In this document: positions 1 through 7,946 of the stretch, piece after piece
Layout: every line of letters starts with the position of its first letter
Position numbering within the stretch: position 1 is the stretch's first letter
NCBI RefSeq assembly: GCF_007990505.1
Contig: NZ_AP019822.1
Coordinates: forward strand, 682,001-746,000
Reading direction: 5' to 3'
Source of the DNA: Pseudoleptotrichia goodfellowii
GTDB lineage: Bacteria; Fusobacteriota; Fusobacteriia; Fusobacteriales; Leptotrichiaceae
DNA length: 64,000 bases
Made by a program: the position numbers and the translations under genes
Notes under the pieces: generated by a model
Databases searched by the model: none
What the model saw: the letters and a program-made list of their open reading frames with translations, nothing else
What the model was told of the DNA's origin: nothing

Positions 1-2
1 CT

Positions 3-206
3 TTAGGAGGAATAGTGGATGTTTCTAAGCCTGGGGCTGCAGTTTTACCTCCTGTAGCCAAATTGACGGAATTTTCTGAAACAGTGGCATTGGCAGTAGG
101 GAAATGTGCATTGGAAGAAAAACAGAACAGAAAGCCCGTTGATGATATAAAACAGGCGATAGATAATTTGAAATGGAAGCCTGAATATGCCGATTTAAGC
201 TTTTAG
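3..206 (+). CDS. Malic enzyme, C-terminal end (partial)
   Basis: The frame is open from the window edge (codons begin at base 3) to the stop at 206, so only the last 67 or so residues are present. The segment [17 protein letters not shown] followed by an alanine-rich helix ([12 protein letters not shown]) and the ending WKPEY resembles the NAD-binding C-terminal part of malic enzymes, which decarboxylate malate to pyruvate in the cytoplasm. The internal GTG at 15 is not the real start. Family assignment rests on a short tail, so another NAD-dependent dehydrogenase cannot be excluded. Confidence 0.6.
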   Translation, partial: LGGIVDVSKPGAAVLPPVAKLTEFSETVALAVGKCALEEKQNRKPVDDIKQAIDNLKWKPEYADLSF

Positions 207-277
207 ATAAGCCGCAAAATTCGGTTAAGTATAAATGTTTTAAGATTTATTAGTGAAATTTAGGAGGAAGAATATTT

Positions 278-787
278 ATGAATGCAATGCAGTATAAAAT
301 AAAATTACCTGAAAACTTTGATATGGATGTGATTAGAAAAAGAGTAAATGACAACGGTTTTAAAACTGACGGATTTGAAGAGTTATTGTTTAAAGCGTAT
401 TTGATTAAAGATACTGAAAGTGAAAAAGAATATTCGCCGCTTTATATTTGGAAAGATAGTAAAGGAATGAATAAATTTATTTTTGACGGATTTTATGATA
501 ATATTTTAAATTCTTTTGGTTGGCAACATATAAATATCGGTATTCCTTTGGAAATTTCTTTAAATGATAATTTTTCCAAAGCAAAGTATTTACTGGAACT
601 TGAAAATCATATTGAACCGACAAAAAATTTATCACGTCCGAAATTTTCCGGTTTTAAAAATGAAAATTCAGGAAAAGTTCTGATTTATAATCCTGATAAA
701 TGGAAATATACAGAGTTTTATTTTTGTGAGGAGAAGCCGGATGTTAATAATGGTAATGTTTATGATATACTTCATATTTCCGTTTAA
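278..787 (+). CDS. DUF4865 family protein
   Basis: A 169-residue cytoplasmic protein with no signal peptide or membrane segment. The N-terminus MQYKIKLPENFDMDVIRKRV, then FKAYLIKD, YSPLYIWKDSKGMNKF and FDGFYDNIL follow the pattern I know from DUF4865 proteins, whose function is not established. The ATG has a good AGGAGG ribosome binding site about 10 bases upstream. It stands alone between the malic enzyme tail and a strong terminator, so it is probably monocistronic or read through from upstream. Confidence 0.75.
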   Translation: MNAMQYKIKLPENFDMDVIRKRVNDNGFKTDGFEELLFKAYLIKDTESEKEYSPLYIWKDSKGMNKFIFDGFYDNILNSFGWQHINIGIPLEISLNDNFSKAKYLLELENHIEPTKNLSRPKFSGFKNENSGKVLIYNPDKWKYTEFYFCEEKPDVNNGNVYDILHISV

Positions 788-806
788 AATTTTTGATGTT
801 TGCAGT

Positions 807-838
807 AAAAAAAGATCGGGTAATACCGGTCTTTTTTT
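807..838 (+). terminator. Rho-independent terminator after the DUF4865 gene
   Basis: Stem GATCGG/CCGGTC (one T-G pair) with a 6-base loop, extended by an A7 run on the left and a T7 run on the right. The A/T flanks make it likely to work in both directions. Confidence 0.85.
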
Positions 839-1020
839 GAAGTTTTTATTAATTTATAAAGCTTAACTTTTCAAGATTTATTACAAGTTTATTATATAAT
901 TTTTTTAAAAAATATCGATAATTTTAGATGTTATTATAGTAAATTATTGAATACAAAAATAAGTTAAGAAATTAAAGTAAAGAAAGAATAGCACATATAT
1001 CAGAATAAAAAAGTCCTAAG

Positions 1021-1049
1021 TTGAAAAATACGTATAATTTTGTTATAAT
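1021..1049 (+). promoter_or_regulatory. Promoter of the glmS transcript
   Basis: TTGAAA (1021-1026), a 17-base spacer, and TATAAT (1044-1049) with an extended -10 TG at 1041-1042. Predicted transcription start is about 1056, roughly 20 bases before the ribozyme cleavage site. About 180 bases between the preceding terminator and this promoter hold nothing I recognise. Confidence 0.75.
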
Positions 1050-1078
1050 AACTCAGTCGAAAAATAAAAATGAAAAAA

Positions 1079-1225
1079 GCGCCTGATCTTTCAAAATGAA
1101 AGATGACGAGGGAAAAGAGTTATCGAAAAAATCGGCGGATGCTCTTTAGGTTATCACAACCTTAACGGTATACAAAAGTTATAAGCGATTATAAAAATAA
1201 AATTACCGTAGTGATTATTTTTCGG
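1079..1225 (+). ncRNA. glmS ribozyme: glmS ribozyme-riboswitch
   Basis: The conserved core is readable by eye. GCGCC begins at 1079 right after an A (cleavage expected between 1078 and 1079). It is followed by a P2 hairpin (ATCTTTC/GAAAGAT), then GACGAGG, then the TATCGAAAAAATCGGCGGAT segment, the P3 region, and a P4 pair ACGGTA/TACCGT (about 1165-1209). In this family glucosamine-6-phosphate acts as cofactor for self-cleavage of the 5' leader, which lowers expression of GlmS. Its position directly ahead of glmS fits. The exact 3' boundary is approximate. Confidence 0.93.
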
Positions 1226-1255
1226 CACAATTTTTATTATAAGGAGAGTAAGAAT

Positions 1256-3085
1256 ATGTGCGGAATAGTAGGTTATATCGGGACACAAAATGCCCAGGAT
1301 TTTGTATTGGACGGATTGGAAAAATTAGAGTACAGAGGATATGATTCGGCAGGGATTGCAGTGAATACCGGAGATGAAAAATTTTCAATCGTAAAAAAAG
1401 TAGGAAGATTGAAAAATCTTGCCGATGTACTGGAAAAGACACCTTTAAAAGGTAGTATGGCAATAGGACATACGAGATGGGCAACACACGGGAAACCGTC
1501 TGATGAAAATTCTCATCCACATTTTAACAAAGATGAAACGTTGGTTGTAGTTCATAACGGAATTATTGAAAATTATTTGGAATTGAAAAAAGAATTGATT
1601 GAAAAAGGGTATAAGTTTAATTCAGAAACAGATACCGAAGTGGTAACTCATTTGTTGGATGAACTGTATGAGGGAGATTTGCTCGAAGCTACGAAAAAAC
1701 TGATTAAGATTATTAAAGGGGCATATGCTTTGGGAATAATGTCGGTTACGGAGCCTGACAGAATAATAGCTGTAAGGAAAGAAAGTCCCCTTATAGTAGG
1801 TTTAGGAGAAAATGAAAATTTTATTGCTTCGGATATACCTGCAATACTTAAATATACGAGAGACGTGTATTTGATTGAAAATAATGAAATAGTCGAAGTA
1901 AAAAAGGATTCTGTAAAGGTTATGAATGCTGAAGGACAGGAAATAGAAAGAGATATTACTCATATTGAGTGGGATTTGGAAGCGGCGTCTAAAGGCGGAT
2001 ACGAGTTTTTCATGGAAAAAGAAATTCACGAACAGCCTGAAGTTTTAATAGAAACTTTAAACAGCAGAGTGGACGAAAATAACAACATAAACTTTGATAA
2101 TGCAGGACTTACAAAAGAATATTTGGATGGGATAAACAGCATATATATTGTCGCCTGCGGAACTGCATATCATGCAGGACTTGTGGGAAAATATATAATT
2201 GAGAAAAAGACGAGAGTTAAAGTTGATGTGGATATAGCATCGGAATTCAGATACAGAAATCCTGTCATTGATGATAAGACACTTGTAATTGTGTTAAGTC
2301 AGTCTGGAGAAACTCTTGATACGCTCGAAGCACTGAAAGAAGCCAAAAGAAACGGTGCGAGAGTTGTTGCAATAACAAATGTTGTAGGATCATCCATAGC
2401 AAGGGAAGCCGATCATGTGATTTATACATGGGCAGGGCCTGAAATAGCGGTTGCTTCTACAAAAGCCTATACGACACAAATGGTTATTCTTTATTTACTT
2501 GCGACTGATATGGCTTATAAGTTCGGAAAAATATCAAGAGAAGAATATGAACATGATATAAAATCATTGTACGGATTGAAAAAGAATATTGAAAAAATGT
2601 TGGAATATTCTGACAGGATAGAAGCGACAGCCGATAAAATCAAAGACAGAACAAGTATGTTTTACTTAGGAAGAGGGCTTGATTATGTAATCACAGTTGA
2701 AGGAGCGTTAAAGTCCAAAGAAATTTCGTATATTCATTCGGAGGCTTTTGCATCGGGAGAGCTTAAACATGGAACGATAGCTTTGATAGAAGACGGAACA
2801 CCTGTAGTGATTAATGTTACTCAGTCCGATTTATTTGAAAAATCGGTGTCGAATATAAAAGAAGTTACTGCAAGAGGTGCTTATGTTATTGCCGTTGCCA
2901 AAGAAGGAAACACGCTTGTAGAAGAAGTTGCGGATGAAGTATTCTATATTCCTGGTGTGGAAGATGATTATACAGGATTTTTATCGATAATTATTCATCA
3001 GTTATTGGCTTATTACCTGTCCAAACTTAAAGGAAATGATGTGGATAAACCGAGAAATCTTGCTAAATCGGTAACGGTGGAGTAG
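1256..3085 (+). CDS. glmS: Glutamine-fructose-6-phosphate aminotransferase (isomerizing)
   Basis: A 609-residue cytoplasmic enzyme making glucosamine-6-phosphate from fructose-6-phosphate and glutamine, the first step to UDP-GlcNAc for peptidoglycan and lipopolysaccharide. The start is ATG 1256, because the mature N-terminus must be MCGIVGYIG with the catalytic Cys exposed, and AAGGAGAG sits 8 bases upstream. An in-frame GTG at 1211 lies inside the ribozyme and is rejected. The N-terminal glutaminase domain (about 1-220, with YRGYDSAGIA and GHTRWATHG) is followed by two SIS sugar-isomerase domains (ACGTAYHAG, SQSGET, STKAYTTQ), ending in DKPRNLAKSVTVE, the normal C-terminus. Length is standard. 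Regulated by the ribozyme upstream. Confidence 0.98.
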   Translation: MCGIVGYIGTQNAQDFVLDGLEKLEYRGYDSAGIAVNTGDEKFSIVKKVGRLKNLADVLEKTPLKGSMAIGHTRWATHGKPSDENSHPHFNKDETLVVVHNGIIENYLELKKELIEKGYKFNSETDTEVVTHLLDELYEGDLLEATKKLIKIIKGAYALGIMSVTEPDRIIAVRKESPLIVGLGENENFIASDIPAILKYTRDVYLIENNEIVEVKKDSVKVMNAEGQEIERDITHIEWDLEAASKGGYEFFMEKEIHEQPEVLIETLNSRVDENNNINFDNAGLTKEYLDGINSIYIVACGTAYHAGLVGKYIIEKKTRVKVDVDIASEFRYRNPVIDDKTLVIVLSQSGETLDTLEALKEAKRNGARVVAITNVVGSSIAREADHVIYTWAGPEIAVASTKAYTTQMVILYLLATDMAYKFGKISREEYEHDIKSLYGLKKNIEKMLEYSDRIEATADKIKDRTSMFYLGRGLDYVITVEGALKSKEISYIHSEAFASGELKHGTIALIEDGTPVVINVTQSDLFEKSVSNIKEVTARGAYVIAVAKEGNTLVEEVADEVFYIPGVEDDYTGFLSIIIHQLLAYYLSKLKGNDVDKPRNLAKSVTVE

Positions 3086-3123
3086 AAAATTTCTGATATT
3101 ATGTGAAGTAATGGAGAAATATT

Positions 3124-3759
3124 ATGAAATATATAAAAAGATTACCGAAAGAGAACAAAGAATATTCTCAAAAATTATTGGATAGCGGCTGGAAAAAATT
3201 AAAAGAACCGAAATTGTGGGTTGCGATGTTGATTGGACTGCCAATCGGTATATTGTCGGCACTTTTAAATATAAAATATTTTTTTATGTTTTTTCCGAAT
3301 TTTAAAGAAATTATAAATTACAGTGATAGAGGTTTTGCGATAGAAATTAGGTTGGATATTTTAAAATCGGTATTATATTTTGTAATTACAATTATGTTTT
3401 TCATTTTGCACGAATTTATTCATATTTTATTTATGCCTGATTTTATTAAATCGAAAAAAACTTTTTGGGGAATGAAAGCATTATATTTCTTTGCATATAC
3501 AGAAGAAAGTTTTTCAAAACGCAGGGCAATAATAATTTTTGCGGCACCATTGGTAATTCTTTCGTTTGTTTTACCCTTTATTTTGAATATGGCAGGATTG
3601 ATGAGCGGATTTATTGTATTTTTGTGTGTATTTAATGCTGCCGGTTCTTACATGGATATTTTTTATATAATTTTGATTTTATTTAAGGTTCCAAATGGAG
3701 CAACGATTACAAATAACGGAACAGAGACTTTTTACAAAGAAGATAATTTTAAAAAATAA
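3124..3759 (+). CDS. DUF3267-like putative zincin membrane metalloprotease
   Basis: A 211-residue protein with about four hydrophobic segments (near residues 35-55, 82-100, 137-160 and 165-190). HEFIH sits at the end of the second segment (FFILHEFIHILFMP), the HExxH zinc motif expected for intramembrane zincin-like peptidases of the DUF3267 group. Substrate is unknown. It lies 38 bases after glmS with no terminator between them, so it may be cotranscribed. The zinc motif is seen; peptidase activity is family inference. Confidence 0.65.
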   Translation: MKYIKRLPKENKEYSQKLLDSGWKKLKEPKLWVAMLIGLPIGILSALLNIKYFFMFFPNFKEIINYSDRGFAIEIRLDILKSVLYFVITIMFFILHEFIHILFMPDFIKSKKTFWGMKALYFFAYTEESFSKRRAIIIFAAPLVILSFVLPFILNMAGLMSGFIVFLCVFNAAGSYMDIFYIILILFKVPNGATITNNGTETFYKEDNFKK

Positions 3760-3821
3760 ATAGCATTTTCATATTTAAAATGTTATAATAATACGATATG
3801 AAAAAACAGGAGGGATAGAAT

Positions 3822-4073
3822 ATGAATTTTGACGATTTGAAAAAGGGAACAGAAGATGTTCTGCATAAAACAGCCGAAGAAGCTAAAGATTTGGCTGATA
3901 AAGCAGTAGAAAAAACAAAGGAATTTGCTGACAATGAAATAGCTCAAAATATCAAAAAAGGAGCGGAAGATGCTTTACATAAAACAGTGGAAGGTGCAAA
4001 AGACTTAGCCGATAAAGCTGTAGACGGGGCGAAAGATTTAGCTGATAAAGTGGCAGACAAATTTAAAAAGTAG
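3822..4073 (+). CDS. Small amphipathic repeat protein (LEA/apolipoprotein-like)
   Basis: An 83-residue, highly charged Lys/Asp/Glu/Ala protein built of an 11-residue-type repeat. DVLHKTAEEAKDLADKAVEK is echoed by DALHKTVEGAKDLADKAVDG and then AKDLADKVADK. It should form a long amphipathic helix like LEA proteins or CsbD/YtxH-type stress proteins. AGGAGG lies 9 bases upstream of the ATG, and TATAAT at 3783-3788 is a plausible -10. No signal peptide. A role in stress or envelope protection is a guess. Followed by its own terminator. Confidence 0.7.
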   Translation: MNFDDLKKGTEDVLHKTAEEAKDLADKAVEKTKEFADNEIAQNIKKGAEDALHKTVEGAKDLADKAVDGAKDLADKVADKFKK

Positions 4074-4086
4074 AAAATTTAAAGAT

Positions 4087-4116
4087 AAAGAAGTCTTTTA
4101 GTAAGGCTTCTTTTTT
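4087..4116 (+). terminator. Rho-independent terminator
   Basis: Stem AAAGAAGTC/GGCTTCTTT with a 9-base loop and T-run, directly after the small amphipathic protein gene. Confidence 0.8.
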
Positions 4117-4292
4117 GTATATCGTATATTCTTGAAATTTTTAACATTTAATAGTATAATCGTAGAAAATCCTATTTACTTAAAATAATATTTCTATTAT
4201 AATATTAAAATAAGAATTATAAAATAAAAAGTATATATTGAAAATGATAAAATAATACAAAAAATTTTAAGTAACGAAAGGATTTGATAAAA

Positions 4293-4748
4293 ATGAAAAA
4301 AATAATAATAACAATAGGAACAGCATTAATTCTATCTTCATGCGGAGTAGTAGGAGCTGCAGGAAGCGTTGTAGGTGGAACGGTAAAGGCTGCGGGAACA
4401 GTTACAGGAGCGGTGATAAAGACTACAGGAAAGATAATCGGAGGTATTATCGGAGGAAATGACGGAGAAATAGAAGCAAAAGGAGTAAAATATAAATTTT
4501 CCAAAGCAAAGGTAGAAAATGACGGTAATACAACAGTTGTAACGGGAACTTTATCTCATAACGGAAGTAAAAAAGAAAATGTAAGTATACAGATTCCGTG
4601 TTTTGATAAAAAAGGAGATAAAGTTGGAGATGCTGTAGACAACATTGAATATCTTGAAAAAAATAAAAAATGGGAATTCAGAGCAGTTTTAAATACCGGA
4701 GATGTGAAAGCTTGTAAAGTAAAAGATGCGTATGTATATGCTGAATAA
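4293..4748 (+). CDS. Putative lipoprotein with glycine-rich N-terminus
   Basis: 151 residues from the ATG at 4293 (AAAGGA upstream); a TTG three codons earlier is less likely. The signal peptide ends in a lipobox LSSC, so lipid attachment at Cys is expected. Then comes a Gly/Ala/Val-rich stretch (GVVGAAGSVVGGTVKAAG... to GGIIGG) reminiscent of glycine-zipper outer-membrane lipoproteins. A C-terminal beta domain (about residues 65-150, VVTGTLSHNGSKKENVSIQI) looks like a FxLYD-type or immunoglobulin-like fold. Exact function unknown. It lies 24 bases ahead of mtnN. Confidence 0.7.
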   Translation: MKKIIITIGTALILSSCGVVGAAGSVVGGTVKAAGTVTGAVIKTTGKIIGGIIGGNDGEIEAKGVKYKFSKAKVENDGNTTVVTGTLSHNGSKKENVSIQIPCFDKKGDKVGDAVDNIEYLEKNKKWEFRAVLNTGDVKACKVKDAYVYAE

Positions 4749-4772
4749 TATTAAATAAATCGGGAGAGTAAA

Positions 4773-5450
4773 ATGACAGGAATTATCGGAGCAGTGCCTG
4801 AAGAAGCTCAGGTTATAAAAAAAGAAATGATAAATATCAGTGAGGAAACAATAGGAGGACTGACATTTTTCAAAGGAAAATTCTATGATGAAGATATTGT
4901 ATTTGTACAGTCGGGAGTAGGTAAAGTAAATGCTGCAATGACAGCTACTATTCTGATAACGAGATATAATGTTGATAAAGTAATTTTTTCGGGAGTTGCA
5001 GGTTCTCTTGACAGAAAAGTAAAAGTGGGAGATGTTGTCATCGGGACTGAAATGATACAGCATGATGCCGATGCTACGGAATTTGGTTATGAAATAGGGC
5101 AGATTCCTCAAATGGATGAATGGAAATTCAAATCTGCTCCGAAATTACTTGAAAAGTCTAAAAATATAAAAAATGATAAGTTTGAACTGTTTTTCGGAAG
5201 AATTTTGACAGGAGATCAGTTTATAAGCAAAAAAGATGAAAAGAAAAGGCTCGGAGAAAAATTTGAAGCTTTATGCGTAGACATGGAAAGTGCAGCAGTA
5301 GCACAGGTATGTTACAGATTAAATACCGATTTTCTTATCTTAAGATCGATTTCCGATTCTTTAACCGATGAATCGGGCATGGAATATGACGTTTTTGTGG
5401 AACTGGCTGCAAATAATTCCAAAGAGATATTAAAAGAAATATTGAAGTAA
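4773..5450 (+). CDS. mtnN: 5'-methylthioadenosine/S-adenosylhomocysteine nucleosidase
   Basis: A 225-residue enzyme that hydrolyses methylthioadenosine and S-adenosylhomocysteine to adenine plus the thio-sugar, feeding methionine salvage and autoinducer-2 synthesis. Diagnostic segments: MTGIIGAVPEEAQVIK at the start, VQSGVGKVNAAMTATILI, FSGVAGSLD, VDMESAAVAQVCY (the substrate-binding Met-Glu pair) and RSISDS with the catalytic Asp near the end. Length is typical. GGAGAG upstream gives a normal start. Its stop codon abuts a strong Shine-Dalgarno sequence that begins the unusual leader of the next gene. Confidence 0.95.
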   Translation: MTGIIGAVPEEAQVIKKEMINISEETIGGLTFFKGKFYDEDIVFVQSGVGKVNAAMTATILITRYNVDKVIFSGVAGSLDRKVKVGDVVIGTEMIQHDADATEFGYEIGQIPQMDEWKFKSAPKLLEKSKNIKNDKFELFFGRILTGDQFISKKDEKKRLGEKFEALCVDMESAAVAQVCYRLNTDFLILRSISDSLTDESGMEYDVFVELAANNSKEILKEILK

Positions 5451-5498
5451 AAGGAGGAAATGACCGTCTATTAAAAAACGGTCATAATAAAAAATATG
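5451..5498 (+). promoter_or_regulatory. Translational leader: distant SD, four-codon ORF and hairpin before the SPOR gene
   Basis: AAGGAGG (5451-5457) is 38 bases from the ATG of the SPOR gene but only 2 bases from a tiny ORF, ATG ACC GTC TAT TAA (5460-5474). A perfect 7-bp stem, TGACCGT (5461-5467) with ACGGTCA (5478-5484), lies between. No other SD precedes the ATG at 5496. Folding the stem would bring AAGGAGG to about 14 bases from the start, as in known hairpin-bridged start sites. Alternatively the leader peptide couples translation by reinitiation. Confidence 0.55.
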
Positions 5499-6236
5499 CG
5501 TTTTCGTTTAAATTTTTTTAAGATATTAAGATTAATAGTAATAGTAGCCTTTGCAGTATACGCTTTTCAAATGGCAGGAAAGTTTATGAAAGAAAAGAAT
5601 AAAAAAACGGATGAAGTTGCAAAGACTTTTGATATTAGAAAAAATGATTTTCATAATTCGGAAAATAAAGGTAAAAAAACCGAAGAAGAGCAAAAAGCTG
5701 CCGAGAATACTCAGACAAATAATATTCAGGCGATAAATACGGATACTGCTCAGAATAATCAGGTTCAAAATACTGAAAATAAAGTTGAAGAACAGAAAAC
5801 AGATGCTGAAAAAGAGGCAGCTGCAAAGTCTGAAGCTGATAAAAAAGCTGCAGAACAGAAAAATAAAGAGTTGGAAGCTCAAAAAATACAGAAAGAACTG
5901 TCGGAGCAAAAGAAAAAAGAAGTAGAAGCGGCAAAAAAAGCACAGGAAAAAGCAGAGGCCGAAAAAAAAGCAAAAGAAGCAGCAGCACAAAAAACAGCAG
6001 GAAGAAGATATCTTCAGGTTGCTACTTTGCAGACAGAAGCGGCAGCTAAAAAAGTTGCGGCTCAATTAGGCGGTAATTTTACGGTGCAGGCCATAAAAGG
6101 CAGCTCGGGAAGAACGATGTACAGAGTGGTTTCGGCAAGTACCGACAATCCTCAAACGTTAAGTGCTATGGAATCCCAAGTGAAGAGCAAATTAGGCGGC
6201 TCATATAAATATATAGTAAGAACGGCAGGAAAATAG
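5496..6236 (+). CDS. SPOR-domain inner-membrane protein
   Basis: 246 residues: one N-terminal transmembrane segment (about 9-27), a long Lys/Glu/Ala/Gln-rich coiled-coil linker (about 30-165), and a C-terminal SPOR domain (about 170-246, beginning RRYLQVATLQTEAAAKKVAA and ending YKYIVRTAGK). SPOR domains bind denuded glycan strands of septal peptidoglycan, so this is probably a bitopic division-site protein facing the periplasm. It follows mtnN and ends 2 bases before nrnA, which suggests an operon. Translation appears to depend on the hairpin leader upstream. Confidence 0.85.
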   Translation: MRFRLNFFKILRLIVIVAFAVYAFQMAGKFMKEKNKKTDEVAKTFDIRKNDFHNSENKGKKTEEEQKAAENTQTNNIQAINTDTAQNNQVQNTENKVEEQKTDAEKEAAAKSEADKKAAEQKNKELEAQKIQKELSEQKKKEVEAAKKAQEKAEAEKKAKEAAAQKTAGRRYLQVATLQTEAAAKKVAAQLGGNFTVQAIKGSSGRTMYRVVSASTDNPQTLSAMESQVKSKLGGSYKYIVRTAGK

Positions 6237-6238
6237 AA

Positions 6239-7255
6239 ATGTTGGAAAATAATAACAGAGGGAACGTTACTCTCGAAGAAATAAAAAATGAAATATTGAA
6301 AGCCGAAAATATAATTTTGACAACGCATATTAATCCGGACGGGGATGCTTTAGGCTCTGTTTCGGCTTTTTTGCTGATGATAAATGAATATAATAAAAAA
6401 TTTGCAAAAAAATCATTGGATATGAAAAAAGTCAGAATAATAGTGGATGACGAACTTCCGAAATATATGGAAAAATTTGAGGAAGGTCCTTTGATAGAAA
6501 GATATTCATCTTCTTTGGAAAATGAAAGAGCCGACTTGTTTATAAGTCTGGACTGTGCAAATGCCGAAAGATACGGAAATGTTATTGAAATAAAGAAAAA
6601 TTGCAAGAAGTCAATAAATATCGATCATCATATAAGTAATACGGAACACGCTCAAATGAATTATGTGGGAGATGTTTCGTCTACATGCGAGTTGATTTAT
6701 CAGTTTTTGGAATTATTTAATATTGAACTCACTAAAGAAATTGCGGATTTTTTATATTTGGGAATTATAAACGATACAGGAAATTTTAGACATGACAATG
6801 TTACCCAAAATACTTTTGCCGTGTGTTCCGAGCTGATGAAAGCAGGAGCTGATAATCATAAAGTTGCAAATATTATTTTCGGCTTGAGCAGAAAAAAGGT
6901 AAATCTTTTCGGAGATGTGTATAAAAACAACAAAATGAACGATAAATATAAATTTATTTATTATTATTTGACTAAGGATAAAATAAAAGAAATGGAAGTG
7001 TCCAAAGGCGATTCTGACGGGATATCAGAATTGCTTTTAAAAATAGAAGACACGGAAATTTCGTTGTTTGCCAGAGATGATGAAAACGGTTTTCTAAAGG
7101 GAAGCTTGAGATGTAATGACAAGTATAATGTAAATGAAATAGCTTCAATATTTAACGGAGGCGGGCATATAAAAGCTGCAGGATTTAAAACCGATTTGTC
7201 ATTTCCCGAAGTTATAGAAAAAATTGTTGAAAAACTTGAAGAATATGAAAAATAG
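6239..7255 (+). CDS. nrnA: DHH/DHHA1 phosphoesterase (NrnA-type nanoRNase / pAp phosphatase)
   Basis: A 338-residue cytoplasmic enzyme. The DHH domain shows THINPDGDALGS (metal binding), SLDCANAERYG, NIDHHISN (the DHH motif) and GIINDTGNFRHDNVT. The DHHA1 domain ends with FNGGGHIKAAGF, the GGGH nucleic-acid-binding loop. NrnA family members degrade 2-5 nt RNAs and dephosphorylate 3'-phosphoadenosine 5'-phosphate. The start codon lies 2 bases after the SPOR stop, so translation is probably coupled. Whether pAp or oligoRNA is the main substrate cannot be told here. Confidence 0.92.
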   Translation: MLENNNRGNVTLEEIKNEILKAENIILTTHINPDGDALGSVSAFLLMINEYNKKFAKKSLDMKKVRIIVDDELPKYMEKFEEGPLIERYSSSLENERADLFISLDCANAERYGNVIEIKKNCKKSINIDHHISNTEHAQMNYVGDVSSTCELIYQFLELFNIELTKEIADFLYLGIINDTGNFRHDNVTQNTFAVCSELMKAGADNHKVANIIFGLSRKKVNLFGDVYKNNKMNDKYKFIYYYLTKDKIKEMEVSKGDSDGISELLLKIEDTEISLFARDDENGFLKGSLRCNDKYNVNEIASIFNGGGHIKAAGFKTDLSFPEVIEKIVEKLEEYEK

Positions 7256-7268
7256 CAAATTATATAGA

Positions 7269-7297
7269 TTGTTTATTAATTTTAAAAATGTTATAAT
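7269..7297 (+). promoter_or_regulatory. Promoter for the 7335-7861 gene pair
   Basis: TTGTTT (7269-7274), 17-base spacer, TATAAT (7292-7297), 38 bases before the next ATG. Confidence 0.6.
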
Positions 7298-7334
7298 AAA
7301 CGAAGAAATTATATAATATTCTGAAGGAGAAAGT

Positions 7335-7547
7335 ATGTTTAATATGTTTAGTTACTTACAGCTAAAAGGATTCGACAATTCAGATTTTGCAAAATATTTT
7401 GAAAAAATAGACGAAATGAACGAAAATATAAACAAAGTTCTTATTGAAAATCCGAGAGCGGTTTTGAAAGGAATAAAGATTACTTTTTTGGATAAAAATA
7501 AGGAACAGATACATTTTGATATAGATATTGAGGTAGTGAATAACTGA
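7335..7547 (+). CDS. Small conserved-looking hypothetical protein
   Basis: 70 residues, not recognised. An acidic, soluble protein with a helical N-terminal half (FAKYFEKIDEMNENINKVLI) and a beta-rich end (ITFLDKNKEQIHFDIDIEVV). GAAGGAG sits ahead of the ATG and a good promoter lies upstream. The stop TGA overlaps the next ATG by one base (TGATG), so it is translationally coupled to the lipoprotein gene. Confidence 0.6.
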   Translation: MFNMFSYLQLKGFDNSDFAKYFEKIDEMNENINKVLIENPRAVLKGIKITFLDKNKEQIHFDIDIEVVNN

Positions 7548-7861
7548 TGGATATGAAAAATAATTTATTGAAAATAAAAAATTATGTATTTTTATTTACT
7601 TTTGCCTTTTTAATAAGCTGCTCGTCAGTAGGTAAAAGAACAGTTCCCGAATCGGAAGTTTTGTCAAAAGATGGTGTAGTTCAAATAGGGATTCAGGGAG
7701 TTGAAAAAAAATTCGGAGAAACTGTAAATTCCGAAAATGTCGGAGTTTATAAAAGAGGCTATAATAACTGGAAAATTATATTATACGGGAAAAACAATTT
7801 TTATCTTGTTTTCGTAACAGAAGACGGTAAAATTGTTTCGGTAGAACAGGGGAGCTATTAA
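7547..7861 (+). CDS. Small putative lipoprotein
   Basis: 104 residues. A charged N-terminus and hydrophobic core end in the lipobox FLISC, followed by SSVGKRTVPESE, so it is probably a lipid-anchored periplasmic or outer-membrane protein. The rest is a small beta-rich domain (VGVYKRGYNNWKIILYG, FYLVFVTEDGKIVSVEQG). No family recognised. Coupled to the 70-residue gene before it. A dispersed repeat begins 3 bases after its stop codon. Confidence 0.65.
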   Translation: MDMKNNLLKIKNYVFLFTFAFLISCSSVGKRTVPESEVLSKDGVVQIGIQGVEKKFGETVNSENVGVYKRGYNNWKIILYGKNNFYLVFVTEDGKIVSVEQGSY

Positions 7862-7864
7862 TTT

Positions 7865-7937
7865 ATGAGGGCTCATTGCCACTCTCATATTCCCGCTACC
7901 CGTGTTCCGCATGACTATGTCAACTCCGAACAAAGTG
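7865..7937 (-). repeat. Dispersed structured repeat, copy 1 (degenerate)
   Basis: Starts ATGAGGGCTCATTGCC and continues with CTCATATTCCCGCTACCCG, matching copy 2 at 11127-11201 with several changes; its far end (CAACTCCGAAC) is degenerate. Orientation is opposite to the three copies in the TpsA locus. It sits between the convergent lipoprotein and TetR genes. Confidence 0.75.
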
Positions 7938-7946
7938 CACGTGATT

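Noticed and set aside
1211-1255. Upstream GTG start for GlmS
   Set aside because: It lies within or next to the ribozyme 3' end and would hide the catalytic N-terminal Cys; ATG 1256 gives MCGIVGYIG.
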